A stretch of DNA of 64,000 bases from Vibrio aestuarianus (GTDB lineage: Bacteria > Pseudomonadota > Gammaproteobacteria > Enterobacterales > Vibrionaceae). The notes beneath the pieces are model-generated. The model saw nothing but the letters and a program-made list of their open reading frames with translations. It searched no databases and was not told the origin of the DNA. The DNA is taken from assembly GCF_012395185.1 (NCBI RefSeq), contig NZ_JAAZTU010000001.1, forward strand, positions 62,001-126,000. The letters run 5' to 3'. Position 1 is the first letter of the stretch. Every line of letters begins with the position of its first letter. The translations under genes and the position numbers were made by a program. This document shows positions 1-8,825 of this stretch, piece after piece.

Positions 1-887
1 TTAATGCTGTTAAGTAACACGGGGAGTTTGTCATCTTGATAGAAGAACACTTGGCCAGGCTTATTATCTGAAGCTTGCATGGTAAGCTTGGCGGTCTGGT
101 AGGATTTTGCCAAACCAGCGAGTGTTGGAAAATAATCACCCAAGGCAATTTTTATAGTGAATTTGCCCTCTTTTTTGATTCGTTTGAGGAGTTGGTTAAC
201 TCGTTTTGCTTCGATTTCTTGCGACCATCCTTTATGAGTTAATGAGATCGGCTTTAGCACTACCACTTCATTAAACGAGACCGAGATAATTCCGACCAAG
301 TTGTCGCGTTCAGGGTATTCTAGTAAATGGACAAGTTGCTGTAGATGTTCCAAAGAAAGCGCCGTATCTTTTTCAGGTATGACTTTAACTACCGCGGCTA
401 TACGCGGCTGAGAAAGGTCTAGCCCCAAACGTTCGGCAATTGAGTTGAGCTGTGTTTCATTGAGAGTTGAGCCTTGGATCAATTGCAATAATAATTCTTC
501 ACGGTGGCGTTTATTCCATTGAACCTGAGCCATCAATGCCGCTTGCTCAACAATAAGCTCAGCCGTCATTTTAACTAACTCACCGTAATGGCGCACTTCA
601 CTCGGTGCGCCTGAAATACCCACAACACCAATGACTTGCTCTTGGTAAATAATAGGTAGATTAATTCCCGGTTTTACACCCTTAAGGTATCCAGATGTGG
701 CCTTATCAATCTCGACGACGCGGTTTTCATTGATCGCCAGAATCGCCCCTTCGTGCTTTTGGTGTAAACGTGCAGAGTCGCCAGAGCCAATAATGCGTCC
801 TTTGTCATCCATTACATTGATCGAATAACTGATGATCTTCATGGCTCGCTCAACTATTTGTCGGGCGATGGTTTCGGTGATCTGCAT
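1..887 (-). CDS. cdaR: CdaR-type sugar diacid regulator (partial, C-terminus cut by window edge)
   Basis: The minus-strand reading frame opens at ATG 887-885 (MQITETIARQIVERAMKI) and stays open for 295 codons to the window edge. The N-terminus matches the putative sugar diacid recognition domain of CdaR, with the family pattern GRIIGSGDSARLHQKHEGA at about residues 30-48 and GINLPIIYQEQVIGVVGISG at about 74-93. CdaR activates uptake and breakdown of glycerate, glucarate or galactarate in E. coli. The family is about 380 residues long and ends in a PucR-type helix-turn-helix, so the DNA-binding end lies outside the window. It is divergent from yacL, with 84 bases between the starts. The effector in this organism cannot be told from the sequence. 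Confidence 0.8.
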   Translation of the reverse strand, partial: MQITETIARQIVERAMKIISYSINVMDDKGRIIGSGDSARLHQKHEGAILAINENRVVEIDKATSGYLKGVKPGINLPIIYQEQVIGVVGISGAPSEVRHYGELVKMTAELIVEQAALMAQVQWNKRHREELLLQLIQGSTLNETQLNSIAERLGLDLSQPRIAAVVKVIPEKDTALSLEHLQQLVHLLEYPERDNLVGIISVSFNEVVVLKPISLTHKGWSQEIEAKRVNQLLKRIKKEGKFTIKIALGDYFPTLAGLAKSYQTAKLTMQASDNKPGQVFFYQDDKLPVLLNSI

Positions 888-971
888 AATCTCAAGTGGT
901 TTCGCTAGGGATAATCACCGATAATAACAAAGTTGACGATATCACCAAGCAGCAATCTGCAGAGAATTTAG

Positions 972-1346
972 ATGGATTACGAATTTAAAAAAAATACCCT
1001 TGATGGCAGTTATTACTGCGCTTTCTCTATGGGGCACGAAATCATTGGTCGCTGGTTGCAAGAAGAGATTAATAAGGATCACACTAAAATAGGTCAAGTA
1101 TTGCAGTTGATCGAAACGGCACAAAATGAAGCCAGCCGAGAAGTGACGCTTGAAGGATGCGAAATCAGTCTCATCATTTTATCTGACGAGGTAACGGTGC
1201 AAGAAAACGTGTTATCTCATGCAGATGAATTAGATACAGACAGCGAGTTTGATTTCTATGATTGTGAGAGCACCGCGAGCTGTGGCATTGATGATTTTGT
1301 TTTAATGATGGATAAATGGTGTCAATTTATCGGTTACCACCGCTAA
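972..1346 (+). CDS. yacL: YacL family protein (UPF0231)
   Basis: A 124-residue soluble protein beginning MDYEFKKNTLDGSYY. It aligns with E. coli YacL over its length: the MDYEF start, the SMGHEIIGRW block near residue 19, and the acidic FYDCESTASCGIDDFV block near the C-terminus (E. coli has YYDEESLSLCGVEDF). The family function is unknown, although in enterobacteria the gene lies next to acnB. There is no signal peptide or membrane segment. It is monocistronic here: a strong hairpin follows at 1393-1430, before glnK. The family assignment is firm and nothing can be said about activity. Confidence 0.85.
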   Translation: MDYEFKKNTLDGSYYCAFSMGHEIIGRWLQEEINKDHTKIGQVLQLIETAQNEASREVTLEGCEISLIILSDEVTVQENVLSHADELDTDSEFDFYDCESTASCGIDDFVLMMDKWCQFIGYHR

Positions 1347-1392
1347 GTTGCACAATACTGGTGAAGCTTAAGCGTTTCGCCTTATTTTCGGG

Positions 1393-1430
1393 AAAGGGCT
1401 GCACCTAATTGGTGCGGCCCTTTTGTTTTT
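1393..1430 (+). terminator. Intrinsic terminator after yacL; loop-proximal arms form an NtrC-site palindrome
   Basis: The stem AAAGGGCTGCACC / GGTGCGGCCCTTT (1393-1405 with 1411-1423, one G-U pair) has a TAATT loop and is followed by a T-rich run. The inner part GCACC-TAATT-GGTGC at 1401-1415 is also a full match to the NtrC operator pattern GCACY-N5-RGTGC. Confidence 0.85.
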
Positions 1431-1478
1431 TTATCGGGAATTTAATTTAAATCATTTAAAATCAACAGATTAAAAAGT

Positions 1479-1494
1479 TGGCACGTACCTTGGA
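1479..1494 (+). promoter_or_regulatory. Sigma-54 (-24/-12) promoter of glnK-amtB
   Basis: TGGCACGTACCTTGGA carries the -24 GG (1480-1481) and the -12 element TTGG (1490-1493) at correct spacing; the consensus is TGGCAC-N5-TTGCW. Expected transcription start is near 1505, about 30 bases before glnK. The NtrC-like palindrome at 1401-1415 is about 95 bases upstream, a normal enhancer distance. Confidence 0.75.
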
Positions 1495-1509
1495 TTTAAT
1501 TAATCGTAA

Positions 1510-1875
<366 letters not shown>

Positions 1876-1903
1876 AAGATTCAAAGGATTGGAGAAAACT
1901 ATT

Positions 1904-3133
1904 ATGGAATTATCAGCAACAGTAACAGAGTTACGTTACGCTCTAGATACGTTCTTTTTCTTAATTTCGGGCGCATTAGTGATGTGGATGGCAGCCGGTT
2001 TTGCCATGTTAGAAGCGGGCTTAGTACGTTCGAAAAATACAACCGAAATTTTAACTAAGAACTTTTGTTTGTACGCTATTGCATGTACGACTTACTTAGT
2101 GGTTGGTTACAACATTATGTATGTCGACAACGCTGAAGCGGGTTGGTTACCATCATTTGGTTCACTGATTGGTAGCCAAGGTGAAGGTGCTGATCACTCA
2201 CTAGAATCAGATTTCTTCTTCCAAGTGGTCTTCGTTGCAACTGCGATGTCTGTGGTTTCTGGCGCGGTCGCAGAACGAATGAAATTGTGGTCTTTCCTTA
2301 TTTTCTCTGCCATTTTGACTGCATTTATCTACCCAATGGAAGGCTACTGGACATGGGGCGGAGGTTTCCTCGCTGATGCTGGATTTAGTGATTTCGCAGG
2401 CTCTGGTATTGTGCATATGGCTGGTGCTTCAGCAGCGTTAGCGGGTGTATTACTGCTAGGTGCACGTAAAGGTAAATACGGCAAAAATGGTGAGATATAC
2501 CCAATCCCTGGTTCAAACATGCCATTAGCAACGCTAGGTACGTTTATCCTTTGGTTTGGTTGGTTTGGGTTTAACGGCGGTTCACAATTGATGCTGTCTG
2601 ATTTCGAAAATGCAACCGCTGTAGGTCAAATTTTCTTGAACACTAACGCGGCGGCGGCGGCAGGTTCAATTGCGGCACTACTTGTTTGTAAAACTACATG
2701 GGGTAAAGCAGATTTAACGATGATCCTCAACGGTGCGTTGGCTGGTTTAGTGGCTATCACCGCAGACCCACTCTCGCCATCACCGCTCTATTCTGTTGCT
2801 ATCGGTGCGGTTGCTGGTGTACTTGTAGTGTTTAGCATTATTGCTCTGGATAAAGTGAAAATCGATGACCCAGTTGGTGCGATTTCAGTTCATGGTGTAT
2901 GTGGTTTCTTCGGCTTAATGGTTGTGCCAATCAGTAACGGTGACGCAAGCTTTGGCTCACAGTTACTCGGTGCCGCTGTCATTTTTGCTTGGGTATTTGG
3001 TGCAAGCCTAGTGGTTTGGGCGGTATTGAAAGCAACCATCGGAATTCGAGTAACCGAAGAAGAAGAGCTAGAAGGTATGGATATGCATGACTGTGGCGTA
3101 GGAGCTTATCCTGAGTTTGTCACTGTGAAGTAA
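1904..3133 (+). CDS. amtB: Ammonium transporter (Amt family)
   Basis: A 409-residue polytopic membrane protein with about 11 transmembrane helices. Amt proteins conduct ammonium across the inner membrane under nitrogen limitation and are gated by GlnK. The early block AAGFAMLEAGLVRSKNT is the family hallmark. The two pore histidines appear in HMAGASAALAG and HGVCGFFGLMVV. I chose ATG 1904 (MELSATVTELRYALDTFFF) over an in-frame upstream start inside glnK, because AAAGGATTGGAG precedes 1904 and the family begins here. There is no cleavable signal peptide as in E. coli AmtB. It forms an operon with glnK and is closed by a terminator at 3157-3188. Confidence 0.92.
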   Translation: MELSATVTELRYALDTFFFLISGALVMWMAAGFAMLEAGLVRSKNTTEILTKNFCLYAIACTTYLVVGYNIMYVDNAEAGWLPSFGSLIGSQGEGADHSLESDFFFQVVFVATAMSVVSGAVAERMKLWSFLIFSAILTAFIYPMEGYWTWGGGFLADAGFSDFAGSGIVHMAGASAALAGVLLLGARKGKYGKNGEIYPIPGSNMPLATLGTFILWFGWFGFNGGSQLMLSDFENATAVGQIFLNTNAAAAAGSIAALLVCKTTWGKADLTMILNGALAGLVAITADPLSPSPLYSVAIGAVAGVLVVFSIIALDKVKIDDPVGAISVHGVCGFFGLMVVPISNGDASFGSQLLGAAVIFAWVFGASLVVWAVLKATIGIRVTEEEELEGMDMHDCGVGAYPEFVTVK

Positions 3134-3156
3134 TATTTCCTTACAGATAAAATCGG

Positions 3157-3188
3157 AAAAAACCTGTCGCAAACGGCAGGTTTTTTTT
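3157..3188 (+). terminator. Rho-independent terminator after amtB
   Basis: The hairpin AAAACCTGTCG / CGGCAGGTTTT with loop CAAA (stem with one G-U pair) is followed by a run of eight or more T. Confidence 0.9.
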
Positions 3189-3235
3189 CGATTAGTGATT
3201 GTTTTAAGATTAAGCATGAATATAATAACGAAACT

Positions 3236-3254
3236 GATATACATTATCATTACC
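3236..3254 (+). promoter_or_regulatory. Fur box upstream of fbpA
   Basis: GATATACATTATCATTACC read on the minus strand is GGTAATGATAATGTATATC, which matches 15 of 19 positions of the Fur consensus GATAATGATAATCATTATC. It lies 20-38 bases before the fbpA start, overlapping the likely transcription start, so iron-bound Fur should repress fbpABC. Confidence 0.7.
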
Positions 3255-3273
3255 AATTCAAAGGAACGACATA

Positions 3274-4287
3274 ATGAAGAAACTGCTTACTCTTTCTGCA
3301 ATTGCTTGTAGTGCATTGGCTCCATCAGCGATGGCTGCGGAAGAAGTTAACGTTTACTCTTACCGCCAACCATTTTTGATTGAACCTATGTTCAAAGAAT
3401 TCACTAAAGAGACTGGTATTAAGGTCAATGTGAAGTTTGCAAAAGAAGGTATTGCTGAAAAATTGGCGCAAGAAGGCGAATACAGCCCTGCTGATGTGAT
3501 CTTAACTTCTGAGTTTAGTCGTTTGTTTGAATTGTCTGAAAAAGGTCTCGTTCAACCTGTCGACAACGACACTATCGACAGCAATATTCCAGCGCAATAC
3601 CGCGACAGTGCTGATGAATGGTTTGCATTAACAGTACGTACTCGCAGCGTTTATTCTTCACGTGACCGTGTTGGAAAGTTGGGTGCTGACTTTAATTATG
3701 CCGACCTCGCTAAGCCTGAGTTCAAAGGAAAAGTTTGTACGCGCAGCGGCAAGCACCCTTATAACGTTGCTCTTGTTGCTTCAATGATTGCAGAACAAGG
3801 TGAAGCAACAACCAAAGCTTGGCTTGAAGGCGTGAAAGCAAACTTGGCTCGTAAACCACAAGGTAATGATCGCGACCAAGTTAAAGCGATCAAAGAAGGG
3901 TTATGTGATGTCTCATTAGGTAACAGCTATTACCTAGGTAAAATGATCAACGATCCTAAGCAGAAGTCTTGGGCTGATTCGGTTTACATCAATTTCCCAG
4001 GCCAAAATGCGCAAGGTACTCACGTCAATGTCAGCGGGATGGCGTTAGCGAAATATTCACCAAACAAAGACAATGCCGTTAAGTTAATGGAATTTTTAAC
4101 TAGCGACAGTGCGCAACACATGTACGCGGAAGTGAATTTTGAATACCCAGTGAAAGCGGGTGTTGAGCGCTCTGAACTCGTTGCTTCTTGGGGTGAGTTC
4201 AAAGCAGATAAATTGCCGTTAGAGAAAATCGCAGACAATCACGAAGCGGCAATTAAACTGCTAGATGAAGTCAAATTTGACCTTTAA
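3274..4287 (+). CDS. fbpA: Ferric iron ABC transporter, periplasmic binding protein
   Basis: A 337-residue FbpA/FutA-type ferrin. The signal peptide MKKLLTLSAIACSALAPSAMA ends in an AMA cleavage site before AEEVNVYSYRQPF. The family's iron-binding tyrosine pair is visible as GNSYYLGKM, with Tyr also in VYSYRQ. It binds periplasmic Fe3+ and hands it to FbpB/FbpC. The start ATG 3274 is preceded by AAAGGAAC. A Fur box lies just upstream. A strong stem-loop without a T-run follows the gene (4295-4316), typical of operons where the binding protein is made in excess over the permease. Confidence 0.93.
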   Translation: MKKLLTLSAIACSALAPSAMAAEEVNVYSYRQPFLIEPMFKEFTKETGIKVNVKFAKEGIAEKLAQEGEYSPADVILTSEFSRLFELSEKGLVQPVDNDTIDSNIPAQYRDSADEWFALTVRTRSVYSSRDRVGKLGADFNYADLAKPEFKGKVCTRSGKHPYNVALVASMIAEQGEATTKAWLEGVKANLARKPQGNDRDQVKAIKEGLCDVSLGNSYYLGKMINDPKQKSWADSVYINFPGQNAQGTHVNVSGMALAKYSPNKDNAVKLMEFLTSDSAQHMYAEVNFEYPVKAGVERSELVASWGEFKADKLPLEKIADNHEAAIKLLDEVKFDL

Positions 4288-4294
4288 TTAGCTT

Positions 4295-4316
4295 TAGGGG
4301 TATAACCATACCCCTA
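4295..4316 (+). promoter_or_regulatory. Intercistronic stem-loop between fbpA and fbpB
   Basis: A perfect 9-bp stem TAGGGGTAT / ATACCCCTA with tetraloop AACC. It lacks a downstream T-run, so it is more likely an mRNA-stabilising or partial-termination element that raises fbpA over fbpBC than a full terminator. Confidence 0.7.
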
Positions 4317-4387
4317 TTCTAATAAAGGGATATGAGATGTATTTGCACTTGTATTTGAGTTTCATAAGGCCTTGTTGTAATTAGGCG

Positions 4388-6013
4388 ATGAAAGAAAAAA
4401 ATTTATTATGGAAAACCAGTAGCGCCGCACTTGCTGTGTTACTGGTTTTGCCGATCTTAGCGATCTTTTATACCGCTGTTGGACAAACTGACGATGTTTT
4501 TTCTCATCTGATGTCGACAGTGATGCCTACCTATACTTTCAACACCATCGTTCTGACTTTGAGTGTGATGGGACTGTCCTTAATTTTTGGTATTCCTAGC
4601 GCTTGGATCATGGCAATGTGTCGGCTTCCGGGTGAGCGTATCTTACAATGGGCGTTAGTTCTGCCATTGGCGATGCCCGCTTACATTGTTGGTTATATTT
4701 TTACCGGATGGTTTGATTATGCCGGACCAATCCAAATTCTACTGCGTGATTTGACCGGATGGGGTGTCGGTGACTATTGGTTCCCAGATCTTCGCTCTTT
4801 AACAGGTGCTAGCATTGTATTGGCGTTAGTCCTTTACCCTTATGTGTATTTACTGTGCCGGGCTGCGTTTATGGAGCAAAATGTCTCTTTACTGCAATCG
4901 GCGCGGTTGCTGAAATGTTCTCCGTGGGAAAGCTTTCGACGTATCTCATTGCCGTTAGTTCGCCCTTCAATGGCGGTTGGCTTGTCGCTTGTCGCGATGG
5001 AGACGGTGGGTGATTTTGGTACGATGAGCTATTTCGCGGTCAATACTTTAACCACAGCGGTTTATGATACTTGGCTTGGCTACTCCAATTTAAACGCTGC
5101 TGCAAAGATATCAGCGGTGATGTTAGTTATTGTTATCCTGCTACTTAGCGCGGAACGTTACAGTCGGCGCAAACAAAAACTGTTCCAAAGTCAGTTCAAT
5201 AGCCATGAAGATTTCCGTTATCAGTTGCAAGGTTGGAAAAAATGGTTGGCATTGATCTGGTGTTGGGGATTGGTGGCTATTGCCTTTATTTTGCCACTGA
5301 TGCAACTGCTGTCTTACGCTTATCATTATTTCGAGCAGAGTTTTACGGTGGAGTTTCGTGAATACGCAATAAACAGTTTTACCGTTTCCTTTAGCGCCGC
5401 AATATTGGCCGTATTTGTCGCGCTGGTGGTCAATTTCTGTTATCGCTTAGCGCCCAATCGCAGTAATTTAAGCTTTATGCGTCTCTCTTCAATGGGCTAC
5501 GCTGTGCCCGGAACGGTGCTGGCGATTGGTATCATGTTGCCGGTACTATTTATGGATCATCTCGTGAACGACATTGCTAAATACATGCAGTGGGGACGTC
5601 CGGGGTTAGTCTTTTCTGGTTCAATGTTTGCCATTATTTTTGCTTTAGTGGTGCGTTTTTCTGCGGTTGCGATTGGCAGTATCGAAAGCAGCCTCAATAA
5701 AATTTCACCTTCTTTAGATATGGCCGCTCGCACCATGGGGTGTAAGACAAACCGTATGTTGTGGCGGGTGCATTTACCACTGATCCGTCGAGGCGCACTG
5801 ATTGCTGGTTTACTGGTTTTTATTGAGTCAATGAAAGAGCTGAATGCCGCTCTCTTGCTACGCCCATTTAATTTTGAAACTCTGGCGACTTATGTTTACA
5901 ACTATGCCTCTGATGAGCATTTGGAATTGGCTGCGTTACCTGCCGTTTTATTAGTTTTAGTGGGCTTAATTCCGCTTGTTATCGTTAACCGTTCTCTGGA
6001 GCAAAATCACTGA
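4388..6013 (+). CDS. fbpB: Ferric iron ABC transporter, permease (fused two-domain)
   Basis: A 541-residue inner membrane permease made of two similar binding-protein-dependent transport domains, as in the FbpB/SfuB group. The permease signature appears in the first half (SARLLKCSPWESFRRISLPL) and is repeated in the second (AARTMGCKTNRMLWRVHLPL); these cytoplasmic EAA loops dock the ATPase. About 12 hydrophobic segments are seen. The Shine-Dalgarno is poor (AGG only 2 bases before ATG 4388), consistent with lower expression than fbpA. The stop codon overlaps the fbpC start by one base (TGATG), implying translational coupling. Confidence 0.92.
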   Translation: MKEKNLLWKTSSAALAVLLVLPILAIFYTAVGQTDDVFSHLMSTVMPTYTFNTIVLTLSVMGLSLIFGIPSAWIMAMCRLPGERILQWALVLPLAMPAYIVGYIFTGWFDYAGPIQILLRDLTGWGVGDYWFPDLRSLTGASIVLALVLYPYVYLLCRAAFMEQNVSLLQSARLLKCSPWESFRRISLPLVRPSMAVGLSLVAMETVGDFGTMSYFAVNTLTTAVYDTWLGYSNLNAAAKISAVMLVIVILLLSAERYSRRKQKLFQSQFNSHEDFRYQLQGWKKWLALIWCWGLVAIAFILPLMQLLSYAYHYFEQSFTVEFREYAINSFTVSFSAAILAVFVALVVNFCYRLAPNRSNLSFMRLSSMGYAVPGTVLAIGIMLPVLFMDHLVNDIAKYMQWGRPGLVFSGSMFAIIFALVVRFSAVAIGSIESSLNKISPSLDMAARTMGCKTNRMLWRVHLPLIRRGALIAGLLVFIESMKELNAALLLRPFNFETLATYVYNYASDEHLELAALPAVLLVLVGLIPLVIVNRSLEQNH

Positions 6014-7041
6014 TGAGCTGTGCACTCTCTATTCATAATTTGACTTGTAAGTATGAATCTCAAACGGTGCTTGAATCGTTGACTCTGGATGTCGAACAGG
6101 GTGAAATTGTTTGTTTACTTGGAGCCAGTGGGTGCGGTAAAACCACCTTACTCAAAGCGATTGCCGGTTTATTGCCTCTGAGCTCTGGTGTGATGAGCTT
6201 AAATTGTGTGACGATTGATGATGGTGAAAATTGGCTGCCACCAGAAGAGCGTAATATCGGCATGATCTTCCAAGACTATGCGCTTTTTCCTCATCTCACG
6301 GTGGCTGAAAATGTTGCATTTGGCTTACGGCACATGCCCGCCCTTGAACGTGCAAACAAAGTTTCAGAGATGTTAGAGCTGGTCCATTTATCAGGTTTGG
6401 ATGGGCGCTATCCACATCAATTATCCGGCGGTCAGCAACAACGAGTCGCGATAGCACGTTCATTGGCTTACAAGCCGGATCTACTGCTACTCGATGAACC
6501 GTTTTCCAATATTGATACCCAAGTTCGTCATGAATTAATCGCTGAAATTCGTAAAATCTTCAAAAAGCAGGGAGTGACAGCAATTTTTGTGACACATAGC
6601 CGCGAAGAAGCGTTTGCGTTCGCTGATAAAATGGCGGTCATGAATCATGGTGTGATTGAACAATATGGTACGGCATCAGAATTGTATTATCAGCCATCGA
6701 GTAAATTTGTTGCTGATTTCCTTGGTGGAGGAAGTTACCTAGCAGCAACGCGTCTTTCTGATTCTCAGTTTAAAACGGAGTTGGGGGTTGTCGAGGCGAT
6801 AGCGCAACAACAGATACCACTGAACGCTGCGTGTGAGCTGTTATTACGCCCGCAACATGTGCAGATTTCAGCTCAAGATGAAAGCAGTGTTCATGTTATT
6901 GAACAGCAGTTCATGGGGGATCACTGCCGCTATGTAATTGAGGTCAATGGCAGTAAATTATTAGCCACTTCTTCCCAAGCACTGCTTATTGGCCAAAGTG
7001 TTGCGGTGAATATTGATACCCAAGGGATATTGGCATTTTAG
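6013..7041 (+). CDS. fbpC: Ferric iron ABC transporter, ATPase
   Basis: A 342-residue ABC ATPase. Walker A is GASGCGKTT (residues 37-45), followed by the Q-loop region GMIFQDYALFPHLTV, the signature LSGGQQQRVAIARSLA, Walker B LLLLDEPFSNID and the H-loop FVTHSREEAFAFAD. The C-terminal third is a TOBE-like regulatory domain (LLLRPQHVQI...), as in FbpC/PotA importers. It powers FbpB. It is the last gene of the Fur-controlled operon and starts within the fbpB stop codon. A GC-rich hairpin follows at 7048-7068, though its T-run serves the opposite strand. Confidence 0.93.
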   Translation: MSCALSIHNLTCKYESQTVLESLTLDVEQGEIVCLLGASGCGKTTLLKAIAGLLPLSSGVMSLNCVTIDDGENWLPPEERNIGMIFQDYALFPHLTVAENVAFGLRHMPALERANKVSEMLELVHLSGLDGRYPHQLSGGQQQRVAIARSLAYKPDLLLLDEPFSNIDTQVRHELIAEIRKIFKKQGVTAIFVTHSREEAFAFADKMAVMNHGVIEQYGTASELYYQPSSKFVADFLGGGSYLAATRLSDSQFKTELGVVEAIAQQQIPLNAACELLLRPQHVQISAQDESSVHVIEQQFMGDHCRYVIEVNGSKLLATSSQALLIGQSVAVNIDTQGILAF

Positions 7042-7068
7042 AAAAAAGCCCGGCCAAAAATGCCGGGC
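7042..7068 (-). terminator. Terminator at the end of the chb operon (minus), shared with fbpC
   Basis: The stem GCCCGGC / GCCGGGC (7048-7054 with 7062-7068) has the T-run on the minus strand (plus-strand A run 7042-7047). It therefore ends the chitobiose operon; on the plus strand the hairpin lies just after the fbpC stop but lacks a T-run. Confidence 0.75.
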
Positions 7069-7109
7069 AAATGTCTTCACCTATAGGGAACTCATTTGAG
7101 TGAAGCTGA

Positions 7110-7236
7110 TTACCTTGCCCACTTGAAGCTGCGGCGGTGCTAACTACGCTCGCTTATCCCTAATCACATAGTTTGCCGTTGTGCATGGGGATAAACTGAC
7201 TGGTTGTTTATCTGCAACTCCAAGTAGGCTGGGTAC
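7110..7236. repeat. ERIC element (full-length, degenerate)
   Basis: About 127 bases resembling the enterobacterial repetitive intergenic consensus: arms CACTTGAAGCTGCGGCGG and CTGCAACTCCAAGTAG, with the central region TATCCCTAATCAC...GGGGATAAACTGACT. It matches the copies at 30405-30530 and 60847-60974. It lies between the chb operon end and its terminator. Confidence 0.8.
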
Positions 7237-7241
7237 GAGCG

Positions 7242-8654
7242 TTACAACGACAGGAATTCTTTTACCTGTAGAAGAACGCGTTCTGCGGTTTCTTTATCGG
7301 CCATTTCGGCAAAAATTCGCAGCAATGGTTCAGTACCTGAGAAGCGGGCAATCACCCAACCTCCATTTTTGAAATAGACCTTAGCGCCATCTTCGTAGCT
7401 GACTTTTTCAATCTCATATTCAAATTCAGGCAATTGTTTCTCGACATAGATCTTGTTGTAGAGCGCCTCTTTCTCGGAAGACTTAAACTTACAATCTCCC
7501 TCTGCGGTATAGGCGTAGCCGTATTTACCATAGATTTCGGCCAACAGTTCTGACAACTTTTTACCGGTTACGCTGATCATTTCAACTAGTAGACTTGAAG
7601 CAAATACGCCATCTTTGCCTTTAATATGCCCACGAATAGTTAAACCACCCGAACTCTCACCACCGATCAAAGAGTCATCCGCTTCCATTTGTGAACTGAT
7701 ATGTTTGAAGCCAACAGGCACTTCAAAACATTTCTCGCCATGATCTTGCGCGACTTTATCAAGAAGGTGAGTGGTGGCGATGTTACGCACCACTGACCCT
7801 TTCCAACCTTTGTATTCCAATAGGTAGTAGTAAAGCAAGATAAGCACTTCGTTGGGGTGAATGAAGTTACCTTTTTCGTCGATTATACCTAAGCGGTCTG
7901 CATCACCATCGGTACCGATACCGATATCATAACCTTCAGCTGCCACAAGGTGCTTTAGTCGATACAATGTTGCTGCGCTCGGCGAAGGCATTAAACCACC
8001 GAAATCGGGGTTTTTACCGTCGTTGATCACATCAACATCACAGCGTCCATTGATCAACACGGTTTGCAGTGCATTTTTAGCCACCCCAAACATAGGATCA
8101 ATCAAGACTCGTAAATTGGCTTTTTTGATGGCTTCAATATCAATAAAGTTGATGATTGAATCGACAAACTCGTTCATGGGATTGATGATTTCAATGGCTT
8201 TATCATTAATCGCTTGTTCGAAATCGACCCGTTTTACATCTGCAAGGGTTAAATGCGCAATTTGCTGCTCAATCTTTTGCGTGATGATTTCATCCGCATC
8301 GCGTCCACCTTCGATAAATACTTTAATCCCGTTGTAGTCTGCAGGGTTATGCGAGGCGGTAATACAAGCAGAATAAGCACAGCCCATTTCTTTGGCTTTG
8401 AACATGACGATAGGGGTTGGAACAAATTTATCAATGAAGCTAACTGGTACGCCATTTGCCGCCAATACTTCAGAGAACCAGCGGCCTGCTTTATCTGATA
8501 AAAAGCGACGGTCATAGCCGACAATAAAACCTTTATCTGCCACTTGTTCATTGTTGATGATGTTAGCAAGGGCTTGAGCTACAAGACATACATTGTCTTT
8601 TGTGAACTCTTCACCAATAAAAGCGCGCCAACCACCTGTACCAAATTTGATCAT
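7242..8654 (-). CDS. Phosphohexose mutase of the chitobiose pathway (likely GlcNAc-1-P to GlcNAc-6-P)
   Basis: A 470-residue alpha-D-phosphohexomutase. The N-terminal motif FGTGGWRAFIGEEF, the phosphoserine loop TASHNP (Ser101), the metal loop GTDGDADRLG, the sugar loop GGESSGG and the C-terminal phosphate loop [11 protein letters not shown] are all present in order. It is annotated in vibrios as phosphoglucomutase/phosphomannomutase. As last gene of the chitobiose operon its expected substrate is the GlcNAc-1-phosphate released by the GH94 phosphorylase, converted to GlcNAc-6-P; that specificity is inferred from context. AAAGGATG precedes the start. It is separated from chbP by a 12-bp perfect hairpin and an ERIC-like repeat, and followed by another ERIC. 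Confidence 0.88.
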   Translation of the reverse strand: MIKFGTGGWRAFIGEEFTKDNVCLVAQALANIINNEQVADKGFIVGYDRRFLSDKAGRWFSEVLAANGVPVSFIDKFVPTPIVMFKAKEMGCAYSACITASHNPADYNGIKVFIEGGRDADEIITQKIEQQIAHLTLADVKRVDFEQAINDKAIEIINPMNEFVDSIINFIDIEAIKKANLRVLIDPMFGVAKNALQTVLINGRCDVDVINDGKNPDFGGLMPSPSAATLYRLKHLVAAEGYDIGIGTDGDADRLGIIDEKGNFIHPNEVLILLYYYLLEYKGWKGSVVRNIATTHLLDKVAQDHGEKCFEVPVGFKHISSQMEADDSLIGGESSGGLTIRGHIKGKDGVFASSLLVEMISVTGKKLSELLAEIYGKYGYAYTAEGDCKFKSSEKEALYNKIYVEKQLPEFEYEIEKVSYEDGAKVYFKNGGWVIARFSGTEPLLRIFAEMADKETAERVLLQVKEFLSL

Positions 8655-8680
8655 AATTTCATCCTTTGGGATTCACTATA

Positions 8681-8711
8681 ATTTGCTCCCTTAACTCATA
8701 AGGGAGCAAAT
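8681..8711 (-). promoter_or_regulatory. Perfect 12-bp intercistronic hairpin between chbP and the mutase gene
   Basis: ATTTGCTCCCTT / AAGGGAGCAAAT around loop AACTCAT. There is no T-run on either side, so an mRNA processing or stabilising stem is more likely than termination. It abuts an ERIC-like repeat starting at 8711. Confidence 0.7.
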
Positions 8712-8820
8712 ATACCCTTCCTACTTAAGCTACTTTGGCGTTAGTACCCCAATCACATCGTTTATCTATGCTCATGGGGATTAACTCACTTGCCACCTAC
8801 CTGTATATAGAGCTATCTGT
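8711..8820. repeat. ERIC-like element (right end degenerate)
   Basis: Starts TATACCCTTCCTACTTAAGC and contains the ERIC centre CCCCAATCACATCGTTTATC and CATGGGGATTAACTCACTTG. The right arm is degraded before the chbP stop codon at 8826. Confidence 0.7.
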
Positions 8821-8825
8821 TGACC

